Of a stretch of 64,000 bases of DNA, positions 1-10,149 are shown piece after piece (position 1 is the stretch's first letter; the number at the start of each line of letters is the position of its first letter). The position numbers and the translations under genes are program-made. Location of the stretch: the NCBI RefSeq assembly GCF_900459225.1, contig NZ_UHFH01000003.1:154501-218500 (forward strand), written 5' to 3'. Under the pieces are notes generated by a model. That model did no database searches, was not told the DNA's origin, and worked only from the letters and a program-made list of their open reading frames with translations. This DNA comes from Streptococcus dysgalactiae subsp. dysgalactiae. GTDB lineage: Bacteria > Bacillota > Bacilli > Lactobacillales > Streptococcaceae.

Positions 1-531
1 CTAGCTTCTGAAAAACATGTGGATTGGTTGGTTAAAGCAGTTATTGAATCTAAGCAATGTTTACCAGGACTCAGTTTTGACATTTATGGAACAGGTGGTG
101 AAGAGGCCAAACTAAGGGACTTGATTGCAAAGAATCACGCTCAGGATTACATTCGATTACTAGGGCATAGACAGATGGAAGAGCTTTACCAAGATTACGA
201 AGTCTATCTTGCAGGCTCAACAAGTGAGGGATTTGGGTTAAGCTTAATGGAAGCAGTAGGGTCAGGCTTAGCTTTAATAGGACTTGATGTGCGATATGGT
301 AATCAGACGTTTATTAAAGATGGACAAAATGGCTATTTGATTCCAAGACAAGAGCCTGATGACAGTAAACAAATGGTCAAAGCTTTCGCAGAAAAAATTA
401 TAGATCTGTACAGCAAAGCAGACTTGGATGCCTTTAGATATAAATCTTATCAGATAGCTGAATCTTTTTTAGAAGACGCTATCATGAAGAAATGGCGATA
501 TTTTCTTGAGGAGGTAGTAGGAAATGATTAG
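1..531 (+). CDS. gtfA: Accessory Sec glycosyltransferase GtfA, C-terminal part
   Basis: The reading frame is open from the first base, so the gene starts outside the window; only about 176 residues are present. They form the C-terminal nucleotide-sugar-binding half of a GT4-type glycosyltransferase: a GTGGEEAKL loop followed by the acidic EGFGLSLMEAVGSG motif and a YGNQTFI segment typical of GtfA. In the family, GtfA with GtfB forms the O-GlcNAc transferase that starts glycosylation of serine-rich repeat adhesins in the cytoplasm. The end overlaps gtfB by 8 bases, so the two are translationally coupled. The adhesin, secA2 and secY2 would be expected upstream. Confidence 0.85.
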   Translation, partial: LASEKHVDWLVKAVIESKQCLPGLSFDIYGTGGEEAKLRDLIAKNHAQDYIRLLGHRQMEELYQDYEVYLAGSTSEGFGLSLMEAVGSGLALIGLDVRYGNQTFIKDGQNGYLIPRQEPDDSKQMVKAFAEKIIDLYSKADLDAFRYKSYQIAESFLEDAIMKKWRYFLEEVVGND

Positions 532-1855
532 ACTATATGACTGGCCAAATCAAGAAAGTTTTGATTTGGATAATTCCTTAAACCAAGCAGGTTTTTTTGG
601 GTGGTCTATTGTGATTAATGACCATGGCTTCTTACCTTCAAACATGGAGTCACCCTATGGTTATTTCTGTGGTATGTTAGAGCAAGAAGGGAAACCCTTG
701 TATTTTAATCAGGTGCCTGTACCAGAGTTTTGGCAAATTGTAGGAAATAATCATCAGGCCGAAGTCTTAGATGGGGAAGTTAAACGAGCTAATATCTTCT
801 ACATAGAACCCAAACAAAATCGTCATGTTAAAAATGTGGATTGGTTCGATCGACAAGGGAACGTACGATTTACCGATCATTTTAACCAATGGGGTTGGAA
901 GTTTGCTCAAACAGCTTTTGATACTTCACAAACAGTTACACTTAAGACTTATTATAATGCTTCTGGGCATGAAATCATTGTTGAAAATTTTAAAACGGGA
1001 GACATTATCTTAAATTGGAAAGATTGTTCTTATTTCTTTAAAAATCGTGTCGAATTGCTAGCCTTTTATTTCAAAGAAAGGCAATTTGATACAGAAGTCA
1101 TCTGGTATAATTCTTTGTCAACTCCCTTTTTTGTAAGTCGTTATCTATCACATCGTACTGTTCATCAGGATATTCTTTTTTGGCAGGAAGAAATTGGAGA
1201 TGATATTCCTGGTAATATGCGTTTGATCTTTGAGCAAGATAGGGAATGTACGCAACAGGTGGTTGTCCAAAAATACAGTAGTTACCAAAGATTATTAAAA
1301 CTGTTACCAGAAGTTTATCATGAGAAAGTCTATTATTTGGGTTACCTTTACTCGATAGCTCAAGAAGCTAAAGATCGCAGCAGGGTATTTATCTTGACTA
1401 ATTCAGATCAGATTGAGAGTTTAGAAGATTTGGTTGATCAATTGCCTAAACTCCATTTTCATATTGCGGCTTATACAGAAATGTCCCCACGATTGATGGC
1501 TTTTGATGACAAAAACAATGTGTCCTTGTATCCGAATAGTTCAAGATCTTTTGTTTTGGAAAACTTTAAAAAATGTGGTATCTACTTGGATATTAATCAT
1601 CAAAATGAGGTGGATAATAGCGTTCGTCAAGCCTTTGAGCAAGGTGCTTTGATATTGTCTTATGTTAAGACTGTTCATAATCGAGAACTTATCGCTCCTC
1701 AACATATTTTTGACCAGCAAGATCAACTGATTACTTGCCTAAAAAAAATACTGGTATCTCAAGAAACTTTTCAGAACATGTTGGTTGATCAACAGCAGGG
1801 GGCTAACCATTCAACCTTAGGTGACTACCAAAGGGTATTGAAAATGGAGGGATAA
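524..1855 (+). CDS. gtfB: Accessory Sec glycosylation chaperone/co-enzyme GtfB
   Basis: A 443-residue protein recognised by its position after gtfA and by GtfB-type sequence (MIRLYDW start, an SPYGYFCGM segment, WFDRQGNVRFTDHFNQWGW in the middle). In the family GtfB binds the serine-rich adhesin and stimulates GtfA; it has a GT-B-like fold but is not a transferase on its own. The ATG lies inside the gtfA end and is preceded by GGAGG within gtfA. It is followed after 6 bases by gtf3. There are no signal peptide or membrane segments, as expected for a cytoplasmic partner. Confidence 0.85.
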   Translation: MIRLYDWPNQESFDLDNSLNQAGFFGWSIVINDHGFLPSNMESPYGYFCGMLEQEGKPLYFNQVPVPEFWQIVGNNHQAEVLDGEVKRANIFYIEPKQNRHVKNVDWFDRQGNVRFTDHFNQWGWKFAQTAFDTSQTVTLKTYYNASGHEIIVENFKTGDIILNWKDCSYFFKNRVELLAFYFKERQFDTEVIWYNSLSTPFFVSRYLSHRTVHQDILFWQEEIGDDIPGNMRLIFEQDRECTQQVVVQKYSSYQRLLKLLPEVYHEKVYYLGYLYSIAQEAKDRSRVFILTNSDQIESLEDLVDQLPKLHFHIAAYTEMSPRLMAFDDKNNVSLYPNSSRSFVLENFKKCGIYLDINHQNEVDNSVRQAFEQGALILSYVKTVHNRELIAPQHIFDQQDQLITCLKKILVSQETFQNMLVDQQQGANHSTLGDYQRVLKMEG

Positions 1856-1861
1856 AAGGAG

Positions 1862-2860
1862 ATGAAAGTTCATATAACCAATCTGCGAGGAATGGCAGCT
1901 TCTAGTACAGCGCAAGTAGCACAAAATAAAGTGGCAAAAATTGCGCGTGACCTAGGCTTTTATGAAATTGGTGTTTATTTTTTTGATACTAAATCAGATT
2001 CAACTTCTGAACTGGCTAGACGCATGGATGGTATGATTGCTAGTGTTAGTCAAGGAGACGTCTTAATTGCTCAATTTCCAACCTGGAACTCAATAGAATA
2101 TGACGATGCCTTAATGACACGCTTATGTTTTTATGGCAACAAGGTAATCATCTTCGTCCATGATATTATCCCATTGATGTTTCCTTCTAACCGCTATTTA
2201 TTGCCTAAAGTTATTGCCACTTTGAATCGAGCAGCTCTTCTAATACTACCCTCTCAAGCTATGTATAATCTTTTGGTATCGGAGGGTTTGACTGTCCAAA
2301 ATTATTTAATTCAAGAGTTATGGGATTATGAAACGGAAATTCCTGTACAGTATCCTCGTTATCAGAATTTGATTCATTTTCCAGGGAATCCAAGTCGTTT
2401 TCCATTTGTTTTGGATTGGAATTATGGAGTAAAACTTCATCTTTACTCTAATGATATTATTCTTGAGAATAATCACTTAAGGAAATTTAGCTGGCGTCCA
2501 ACAGAACAGTTAATTATGGAAATGTCCCAAGGTGGATTTGGGCTTATTTGGCACCTAGATGATGATTTAGAATACATGAGTATTTACTGTCCCTACAAAT
2601 TATCCATTTTTATTGCAGCAGGGATTCCTGTTATTGTGAGACGAGGCATTGCTAATCAAGCTGAACTAGAGGAAAAAGGTGTGATTATAGTTGTAGATAG
2701 TTTAGAAGAAGCCGCAGCTATTGTTACTCATATGAGTTCAGAGCTTTACGATAGTTATTGTCAAAATGTTAGAAAGCTAGCTAAGGTTACTCGGAATGGC
2801 TGGGTAACAAGGCAGTTATTGACCAATGCGGTCTATTCTGTCATTAATGATAAGGAGTAA
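1862..2860 (+). CDS. gtf3: Glucosyltransferase Gtf3 (Nss-like)
   Basis: A 332-residue protein opening with MKVHITNLRG, the N-terminus typical of Gtf3, which adds the second sugar (usually glucose) onto GlcNAc-modified serine-rich adhesins. The central HDIIPLMFPSNRYLL and the later GGFGLIWHLDDD segments fit the donor-binding half of this family. An AAAGGAG ribosome site precedes the ATG. It follows gtfB directly, so the three genes look like one operon. The acceptor adhesin is not in the window, so sugar specificity cannot be judged. Confidence 0.83.
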   Translation: MKVHITNLRGMAASSTAQVAQNKVAKIARDLGFYEIGVYFFDTKSDSTSELARRMDGMIASVSQGDVLIAQFPTWNSIEYDDALMTRLCFYGNKVIIFVHDIIPLMFPSNRYLLPKVIATLNRAALLILPSQAMYNLLVSEGLTVQNYLIQELWDYETEIPVQYPRYQNLIHFPGNPSRFPFVLDWNYGVKLHLYSNDIILENNHLRKFSWRPTEQLIMEMSQGGFGLIWHLDDDLEYMSIYCPYKLSIFIAAGIPVIVRRGIANQAELEEKGVIIVVDSLEEAAAIVTHMSSELYDSYCQNVRKLAKVTRNGWVTRQLLTNAVYSVINDKE

Positions 2861-2864
2861 GTCG

Positions 2865-3035
2865 ATGACCAAAAGAAACCATTTATTAGAAGCAGACATT
2901 GAACATCATATTAAAAAAGCTCGAAACGGAAAGTTACTTGAGGAAAAAGAGAAAAAATCTTTTTTTAATCTAACTATCGTATTCTTGATTACTATTGTTA
3001 TCTTAATTTCTTTGTGGGCATCATTAAAGGGGTGA
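2865..3035 (+). CDS. Small single-span membrane protein, Asp4-like
   Basis: A 56-residue protein starting at the ATG that follows AAGGAG and lies 4 bases after the gtf3 stop; an earlier in-frame start would lie inside gtf3 and is less likely. A charged N-terminal helix (residues 1-35, rich in Lys and Glu) leads into one membrane span (about 37-53) and a three-residue tail. Size, topology and position after the gtf genes match Asp4, a SecE-like small subunit of the accessory Sec translocon. The sequence is too short for a firm family call; an unrelated small membrane protein is possible. Confidence 0.5.
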   Translation: MTKRNHLLEADIEHHIKKARNGKLLEEKEKKSFFNLTIVFLITIVILISLWASLKG

Positions 3036-3385
3036 TTTAATATAGTTATGAATGGCAAAAAATAATAGACACAGTGTTAAGATAGTTAGTCATTATTTTT
3101 TCTAAACCTGTTTTAGTTTGCTAGTGGGGAGCATTCTTACGCTTACCTTAACACTGTCTTTGACTTACTCTAGAAAATAGTCTTAGTTATTTGTTTTACG
3201 GCTGTATTCTTTGCCTATCTTTATGAAAAATCGAGTTTAAAATAAGTGTAGAAGTTGAACATGGTACAGGAAATACCAGGTTAGCATGATTACTATTCGA
3301 GTTAGTCTTAGTGTTTTAAACAACTGACGTTTTTTCTCCAATGTGCCTTCATGATGTTATAAGAATTCATTTCTACTGTAGCTCT
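3036..3385. other. Intergenic stretch with no supported gene
   Basis: AT-rich sequence between the glycosylation genes and a decayed regulator. I see no open frame with a ribosome site on either strand, no clear terminator and no repeat. It probably marks the edge of the accessory glycosylation island. Confidence 0.5.
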
Positions 3386-3860
3386 TTATTTTCCATAAAT
3401 GACGACGTGCGCTCCCACAAATAAAGGGGAGCGCACGTCGTCATTTATGGAGAAGTCAGAAACGAAACCATAATAGTAATAATTTTTATTGTGACTAGCC
3501 AGTTTTAGATAGCGGTAAACGCTTGGCTTCGAGATACAAAGTATATCAGTAACTTTTAATACCGCTCTTTTAGATTGGGAAATATCTTTTTAGATAGATA
3601 TTGTGTCTCAACAAAGAGGGTTCAATGATTTCGCTTAGGTTGATGCACAGCATGCCTTCAAGATTACCCTCTTTATCTTTGATAGAGGAGGTGAATTTTC
3701 GGCTATCTCTGTGCGTGGGTTCTACCATAACTTTGTGGATGATCACAAAATATTTTCAGTAAATTGGTGTTTCTTTATCCATATTAAATAACCTGTATTT
3801 TTTTGTTTAGCAATATAGCGATACATTTTAATCTAAAAGACAGTTCACGGTAATAGTAGT
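3386..3860 (-). pseudogene. Decayed YheO-family (PAS plus HTH) regulator
   Basis: Minus-strand fragments carry the two hallmarks of YheO-like regulators in the right order. The first is a PAS-type segment reading KDKEGNLEGMLCINLSEI. After a frame break comes a helix-turn-helix segment, DILCISKPSVYRYLK. Several stop codons and frame shifts separate them and the N-terminal part is not recoverable, so the gene is dead. The last frame runs through the long hairpin at 3392-3451 to a TAA at 3386-3388. The family assignment rests on these two short matches and is moderately firm. Confidence 0.6.
3392..3451. repeat. Perfect 25-bp inverted repeat with 10-base loop
   Basis: Arms 3392-3416 and 3427-3451 are exact reverse complements; the loop is 10 bases. 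The stem is G+C-rich in its inner half against an AT-rich background. It lacks a T-tract on either side, so a simple intrinsic terminator is unlikely. Confidence 0.9.
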
Positions 3861-3931
3861 TATTTTGGTCATCATACTTGATAAAACACCTTTTTAATGG
3901 ATCGGGCTTCGGTAGTATTTAGCTGGGAGCT

Positions 3932-5194
3932 CTAATCAGAGGTTGTGTTCTCTACTATTTTTTGCATTTCTTTGCTTTCGTTGAGGAGAGCTTTTACGAT
4001 TTGCTGATCACGGAGCTTAATTGAATCATTGATAGTTTCTGCTGACTTAACAATGACATTTTCGAGTTGAGCTCGTTTTTTTCGGCCTTGTTCGATAGCA
4101 GAGATAATACCATTGTTTTGTGCAACTAGACTTTCTACAAGTGTTGTTACTGATGTTATAGACATGGTAGGGTTTTGCACGGATCTCTCTAAGGCAGGTA
4201 TAGCTTCTTTACTGGTTTCGGCCAGCATTTGTAAGGCAGCATTGTTAGCATTAATAATGGCATCAGCAGTTACTCCAGATTTTATTGATTGTTGCATCAT
4301 TCCTATTTGAGCAATGGAAAGTTTCATGGTTGGAATGGTGTTACGGCGTAACATGCCTAGTTTTTGACGCATATCAGAAGATACTTTAACCAGGTTTCGC
4401 ATCTGTGGTGTTGTTGCCCAAGCAACAAAAAGACGACTTAGATACTCAGTGTGTTGTTGTTCAAGTGTGTTGATTACTTCGGTTGTCCGAGCTAATAAAT
4501 CAGTTTTTCTTTGGTGTTCAGGTGTTGCATTGTCGAGCGCTGCTAATTCTGTCTGTAACGCCTGAGCACGCTTAGTAGCCTCTTGTTGGCTGGCTTCGAC
4601 AAAGGCAATAACCCCTACCAGGTTTTCGATAGATTTAGTATTATCCTCAATCAACAGCTCAGCTGAGACAATGTTACGGGCCAGGATATTTTCTTGTTTA
4701 ACAACATCGGCAGCCATGTTGTCCATTTTTTGTTCGATACTTTGAGCATCAAAATAGAATTCTTGCAGGGTGTTTTTGCCTTGCTTAAATATTTTTTGAA
4801 TAAGATTTGGCTTCTTATCTAATTCAGCAGGTCCAATGTCTTTATATTTTTTGACAAAGCCATTTAATTCTTGATTGGTGTTTTTGAGCAAATCATCTAC
4901 TTGAGGGATTTGTAATTTCTTCTGTTCTTTCAAAATATGATGAACAGTTGTATTAACATCTTCAACAGCTGACTGGCCAAAATCTAACAGGCTATTTTGA
5001 TTAACCATGAAAGAATCTACTAGAGTAGGTACCTTGTTGATAATGGCTGTTTGTTGTTCAGAACTCAACTTTTCAAAGAAAGAGATATTTTTTTCGTCGT
5101 CGTTTGATTGTTCGGTAATTATTTCCGTCGTTTTGTCACTTTTACTGATAGCCTTATCGGCAATTGCATCAATATCAAAATTAAATTCAGACAT
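3932..5194 (-). CDS. TelA-family (toxic anion resistance) protein
   Basis: A 420-residue acidic, mostly helical protein matching the TelA/KlaA family along its length: N-terminal NFDIDAIADKA, then long coiled helices, and a conserved core around residues 245-320 (LFVAWATTPQMRNLVKV, IPTMKLSIAQIGMMQQS). No signal peptide. Family members are linked to tellurite and antimicrobial-peptide tolerance, but the biochemical activity is unknown. It lies 27 bases downstream of the XpaC-like gene on the same strand, the usual pairing, so the two probably act together at the envelope. Confidence 0.85.
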   Translation of the reverse strand: MSEFNFDIDAIADKAISKSDKTTEIITEQSNDDEKNISFFEKLSSEQQTAIINKVPTLVDSFMVNQNSLLDFGQSAVEDVNTTVHHILKEQKKLQIPQVDDLLKNTNQELNGFVKKYKDIGPAELDKKPNLIQKIFKQGKNTLQEFYFDAQSIEQKMDNMAADVVKQENILARNIVSAELLIEDNTKSIENLVGVIAFVEASQQEATKRAQALQTELAALDNATPEHQRKTDLLARTTEVINTLEQQHTEYLSRLFVAWATTPQMRNLVKVSSDMRQKLGMLRRNTIPTMKLSIAQIGMMQQSIKSGVTADAIINANNAALQMLAETSKEAIPALERSVQNPTMSITSVTTLVESLVAQNNGIISAIEQGRKKRAQLENVIVKSAETINDSIKLRDQQIVKALLNESKEMQKIVENTTSD

Positions 5195-5221
5195 AGTAAA
5201 CCCCTATTCTTCTAGTTCTTC

Positions 5222-6082
5222 TTACTTGCGTATTGGTTTTTGTTTTTGCATTATCCTTAGGCTGACATCGAAATCCTTTAGTTCACTTTCGTTCAATTTT
5301 CTCAAGGTTTCATCAAGATTTAGGTCAAATTCTTGCAAGGCTTGATATGCTAAAGCTAATCGTTCATCAGCATTGTAGTAGTCTTTTGGGGAGGTTTTAA
5401 TTTTTATATAGCCGTTTAGGATATCATTAAAATGCTGCATACTGGATTCTTGAAGAGCTTCTAATTCAGCTTTATTATCAGCTGTGGCTATTTTTTCTAA
5501 AATATTTTTGTTATCTTGTTGCACATTTTGATAAATTTCTTGAATTTCCGGAGCCTTGTCACGAATGACTTTTTCAGTCAGAATGTCAGTACTAAGAGTA
5601 TGATCTATTTGTAGTTGCTCTAATTGTAGAATAGTTTCAACTTTGACGTCATCAGCTTTGTGATTAATCCGATGATAGACTTGAGGGGGGATGTCATTTT
5701 TTAATTGGTAAGATTCTTCTTTGATGAATTGAATCTTTGATAATAACTGTTGGGCTACCAACTGAAAATTTTTAGTATCGTTTTCTAATAAATAGCGATT
5801 TAATAGTTGGCTCTGTTTGTCAGCAAGATGGACGGTGTCCTTAAGATTTTGGATTCTCTTGAGTCGTGCTTGACTTTGCAAAAGTTTTTGCTTTTTCTTG
5901 ATTTTCCTGAAACCAATTCCTAAAGTTATAGCTGTCGGAATAAGTAAGAAATCTGGTATAAATTTACTGACGGAGCCGAGAGTCACAATATAAACTAATA
6001 TCCATAACCAGCTCGAGAATAGCGGGAGTCCTTCGAGCAGCCTTTCAAGCCTGTGTTTCATTTGTTCATCATTCCATTTCAT
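5222..6082 (-). CDS. xpaC: XpaC-like membrane protein
   Basis: A 286-residue protein with two adjacent hydrophobic spans near the N-terminus (about residues 18-53) followed by a basic stretch (KIKKKQK) and a long helical cytoplasmic domain. This layout and the downstream TelA gene identify the XpaC family, named for hydrolysis of 5-bromo-4-chloroindolyl phosphate; real function unknown. The ribosome site before the first ATG is poor, and Met8 (6061) is an alternative start. Confidence 0.75.
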   Translation of the reverse strand: MKWNDEQMKHRLERLLEGLPLFSSWLWILVYIVTLGSVSKFIPDFLLIPTAITLGIGFRKIKKKQKLLQSQARLKRIQNLKDTVHLADKQSQLLNRYLLENDTKNFQLVAQQLLSKIQFIKEESYQLKNDIPPQVYHRINHKADDVKVETILQLEQLQIDHTLSTDILTEKVIRDKAPEIQEIYQNVQQDNKNILEKIATADNKAELEALQESSMQHFNDILNGYIKIKTSPKDYYNADERLALAYQALQEFDLNLDETLRKLNESELKDFDVSLRIMQKQKPIRK

Positions 6083-7703
<1,621 letters not shown>

Positions 7704-7718
7704 TCATTGTGAGCGAAG

Positions 7719-7748
7719 AGGAGTTGGACAAGTCGTCCAGCTCCTTTT
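7719..7748 (+). terminator. purA terminator
   Basis: An 11-bp stem (7719-7729 with 7735-7745, one G-U pair) with a 5-base loop, ending in TTTT. Confidence 0.85.
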
Positions 7749-7908
7749 AGTGTCTTTCCTTTATGATATTTGTCTGTGTTGTTTATGATTTTCAGCTTAA
7801 AAATAACATCGTATTCTCTTAGCACGAGTACAAAAAAAGTTTAATGTTCGGTTTTTCTTTTGAAATTAATATTTTTTGATAAAAATAATAGGATAAAACT
7901 GATTTTTT

Positions 7909-7917
7909 TGATATACT
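7909..7917 (+). promoter_or_regulatory. Extended -10 promoter of the BMP lipoprotein gene
   Basis: TG-A-TATACT, an extended -10 element with no clear -35 box, about 90 bases before the start codon. The leader that follows ends in AGGAGG. Confidence 0.55.
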
Positions 7918-8006
7918 AGGTTTTCGGTTCTTTAAAAAACTAAAGGACATCAAAAAAAGAAACTTTATATTTTAGAAGATTAAACATTTAGGAGGTTCAT
8001 TTTCGT

Positions 8007-9050
8007 ATGAACAAAAAGGTAATGTCACTTGGACTTGTTTCAACAGCTCTCTTAACACTAGGAGCTTGTGGTAATCGCTCTGCCCAAAAAGAGGTTGACC
8101 ATTCGTTAAAGATTGCTATGATCACAAACCAGACAGGGATTGATGATAAATCATTCAACCAATCAGCTTGGGAAGGATTACAATCGTGGGGCAAGGAAAA
8201 CAAGCTTGACAAAGGGAAAGGATATGATTATTTCCAATCAGCTAATGAGTCGGAATTTACCACAAATCTTGATTCAGCGGTATCAAGTGGCTATAACCTT
8301 ATTTTTGGCATTGGTTTTCCTTTGCATGATGCCGTAGTAAAAGCGGCAACGGATAATCCGGAGAGTCAATTTGCTATTGTCGATGATGTCATCGAAGGTA
8401 AGAAAAATGTCGCCAGCATCACTTTTTCAGACCATGAAGCTGCTTATTTAGCAGGAGTTGCGGCAGCCAAAACCACAAAGACTAAACAAGTTGGTTTCGT
8501 TGGTGGCATGGAAGGTGTCGTGGTTAAACGCTTTGAAAAAGGTTTTGAAGCTGGGGTTAAATCTGTGGATGATACCATCAAGGTAAGAGTTTCTTATGCG
8601 GGTTCCTTTGCGGACGCGGCTAAAGGGAAAACGATTGCAGCTGCCCAATATGCTGAAGGTGCTGACGTTATTTATCAAGCAGCCGGCGGCACTGGAGCTG
8701 GTGTTTTCAATGAAGCCAAATCGCTCAATGAAAAAAGAGATGAAGCAGATAAAGTTTGGGTTATCGGTGTTGATCGCGACCAAAGTGAAGATGGCAAATA
8801 CACCTCAAAAGATGGCAAATCATCTAATTTTGTTTTGACATCAAGTATTAAAGAAGTTGGTCAAGCACTTGCGAAAGTTGCTACAAAAACCGCTAAAGGC
8901 AAATTCCCAGGTGGTCAAGTGACGACGTTTGGGTTAAAAGAAGCTGGCGTGACGTTGACAACAGACGCTTTATCAGATGAGACGAAAGCTGCTGTTGAAG
9001 CGGCCAAAAAAGCTATTATTGAAGGGACCGTTACTGTTCCTGAAAAGTAA
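8007..9050 (+). CDS. BMP-family (PnrA-like) substrate-binding lipoprotein
   Basis: A 347-residue lipoprotein: basic start, hydrophobic stretch and LGAC lipobox with Cys21 as the lipidated residue. The mature part has the basic-membrane-protein fold signatures (KIAMITNQTGIDDKSFNQSAWEG at its start, then GFVGGMEG, YQAAGGTGAGVF and WVIGVDRDQ), which in relatives bind purine nucleosides for an ABC importer. No permease or ATPase genes are adjacent; it is a single gene with its own promoter and terminator. It either uses a transporter encoded elsewhere or has another role. AGGAGG precedes the ATG. Confidence 0.88.
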   Translation: MNKKVMSLGLVSTALLTLGACGNRSAQKEVDHSLKIAMITNQTGIDDKSFNQSAWEGLQSWGKENKLDKGKGYDYFQSANESEFTTNLDSAVSSGYNLIFGIGFPLHDAVVKAATDNPESQFAIVDDVIEGKKNVASITFSDHEAAYLAGVAAAKTTKTKQVGFVGGMEGVVVKRFEKGFEAGVKSVDDTIKVRVSYAGSFADAAKGKTIAAAQYAEGADVIYQAAGGTGAGVFNEAKSLNEKRDEADKVWVIGVDRDQSEDGKYTSKDGKSSNFVLTSSIKEVGQALAKVATKTAKGKFPGGQVTTFGLKEAGVTLTTDALSDETKAAVEAAKKAIIEGTVTVPEK

Positions 9051-9072
9051 CAGTCAGATAGCCGTTTAGACA

Positions 9073-9106
9073 AAAAAGTCACTCGTTTTTAGCGAGTGGC
9101 TTTTTG
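9073..9106 (+). terminator. Terminator of the BMP lipoprotein gene
   Basis: Hairpin of GTCACTCG with CGAGTGGC around a short T-rich loop, flanked by A- and T-tracts; probably works in both directions. Confidence 0.85.
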
Positions 9107-9251
9107 AGTAAAGAAAAGCTGATAGTAATGCGTTTTTAAGTGGTATTCAAAAGAAGCGCGATAGGTTTTTACATTGTCAGCTAGCCAGTAGAATGGGATT
9201 GTTCGGTACGCTTTGAGCAATAGTGATGTCAAAAAGCTATAGGCCCTTCTC

Positions 9252-10025
9252 TCAGAAGTAACAATGAATATTGTGGTTGAGAAAGACAGCTTGATAGTCT
9301 TCCAAGTCCTCAGGGTGATAGACCTTAACCTCAGCCATCTCGTACTCCCTGCCTAACAGTTTGTACTTATTTTCGCCGAATTGGTGGAAAGGTAATAGCT
9401 GTACTTGGTCGATGTCAAGTTGGTTGAAGAGTTCTGAGAAGGCTCTAGCATCATCTAGGGAATCATTGAATTGAGGAATAACTGGAATCCGTAGAACGAT
9501 TTCTTTGCCGGCTTGAAAAGCGTAGTTAATGTTTTTGATGATTAAGTCGTTACGAACCCCGGTTACCTTGCGGTGTCTAAGTTGGTCATAATGTTTTAAA
9601 TCGGTATAAATAAAGTCTACGTAATCAATAAGCGTTACAAATTGATCATGTTTGGCAAAAGCAGTGGTTTCAATTGCGGTGTGGAGACCTGCTGCCTTAG
9701 CAGCCTTTAACAGGGCTAAAGCAAAGTCAAACTGAGCAAAGATTTCCCCTCCTGATAGGGTCATGCCGCCGCCAGATTCTTCGTAGAAATCAATATCTTT
9801 GAGCACTTCCTCGAGGACCTCATCAACGGTTTTTTCTTGTCCAACGATTTCGGTTCTAAGGCTATCGCTTGTTAGCATTTCCTCAGGTGCTTTTTGCTGA
9901 GATTCGGGATTAGCACACCAAGGGCATCTTAAAGGACAGCCTTTCAGAAAAACGGTTGTTCGAATCCCCGGGCCGTCATGGATGCTAAAATGTTGGATAT
10001 TAAAAACAATACCGCGATCAGTCAT
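9252..10025 (-). CDS. Glycyl-radical enzyme activase (PflA-type radical SAM)
   Basis: A 257-residue radical-SAM protein. The N-terminal HDGPGIRTTVFLKGCPLRC segment carries the CxxxCxxC cluster ligands Cys30, Cys34 and Cys37, and SGGE follows later. It uses S-adenosylmethionine to place the glycyl radical on its partner, which is most likely the PflD-like enzyme at 14417-16834. No extra ferredoxin-type cysteine cluster is visible after the CxxxCxxC, so it is the short PflA-like form. It is transcribed divergently from the DeoR-type regulator. Confidence 0.9.
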   Translation of the reverse strand: MTDRGIVFNIQHFSIHDGPGIRTTVFLKGCPLRCPWCANPESQQKAPEEMLTSDSLRTEIVGQEKTVDEVLEEVLKDIDFYEESGGGMTLSGGEIFAQFDFALALLKAAKAAGLHTAIETTAFAKHDQFVTLIDYVDFIYTDLKHYDQLRHRKVTGVRNDLIIKNINYAFQAGKEIVLRIPVIPQFNDSLDDARAFSELFNQLDIDQVQLLPFHQFGENKYKLLGREYEMAEVKVYHPEDLEDYQAVFLNHNIHCYF

Positions 10026-10032
10026 AGTGTCT

Positions 10033-10094
10033 CATCCTTTCGTTATAGGATCATCATAGCAGATAAACGTAAATAAATCAATTACGAATGAAAT
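10033..10094. promoter_or_regulatory. Activase promoter with two copies of a TTACGAAWGAAA-type motif
   Basis: On the minus strand, a -35 TTGATT (10076-10081) and -10 TATGAT (10053-10058) are 17 bases apart. Motif copies lie at 10081-10094 (plus, ATTACGAATGAAAT) and 10033-10047 (minus, TATAACGAAAGGATG). The same motif occurs twice before the PflD-like gene (14367-14401). It is probably the operator of one of the two regulators in this locus. Confidence 0.55.
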
Positions 10095-10149
10095 GAACAT
10101 TGACTTTTCTTTTAAGAGGATAACTGATACAATGAAAAGGAGGTGAATT

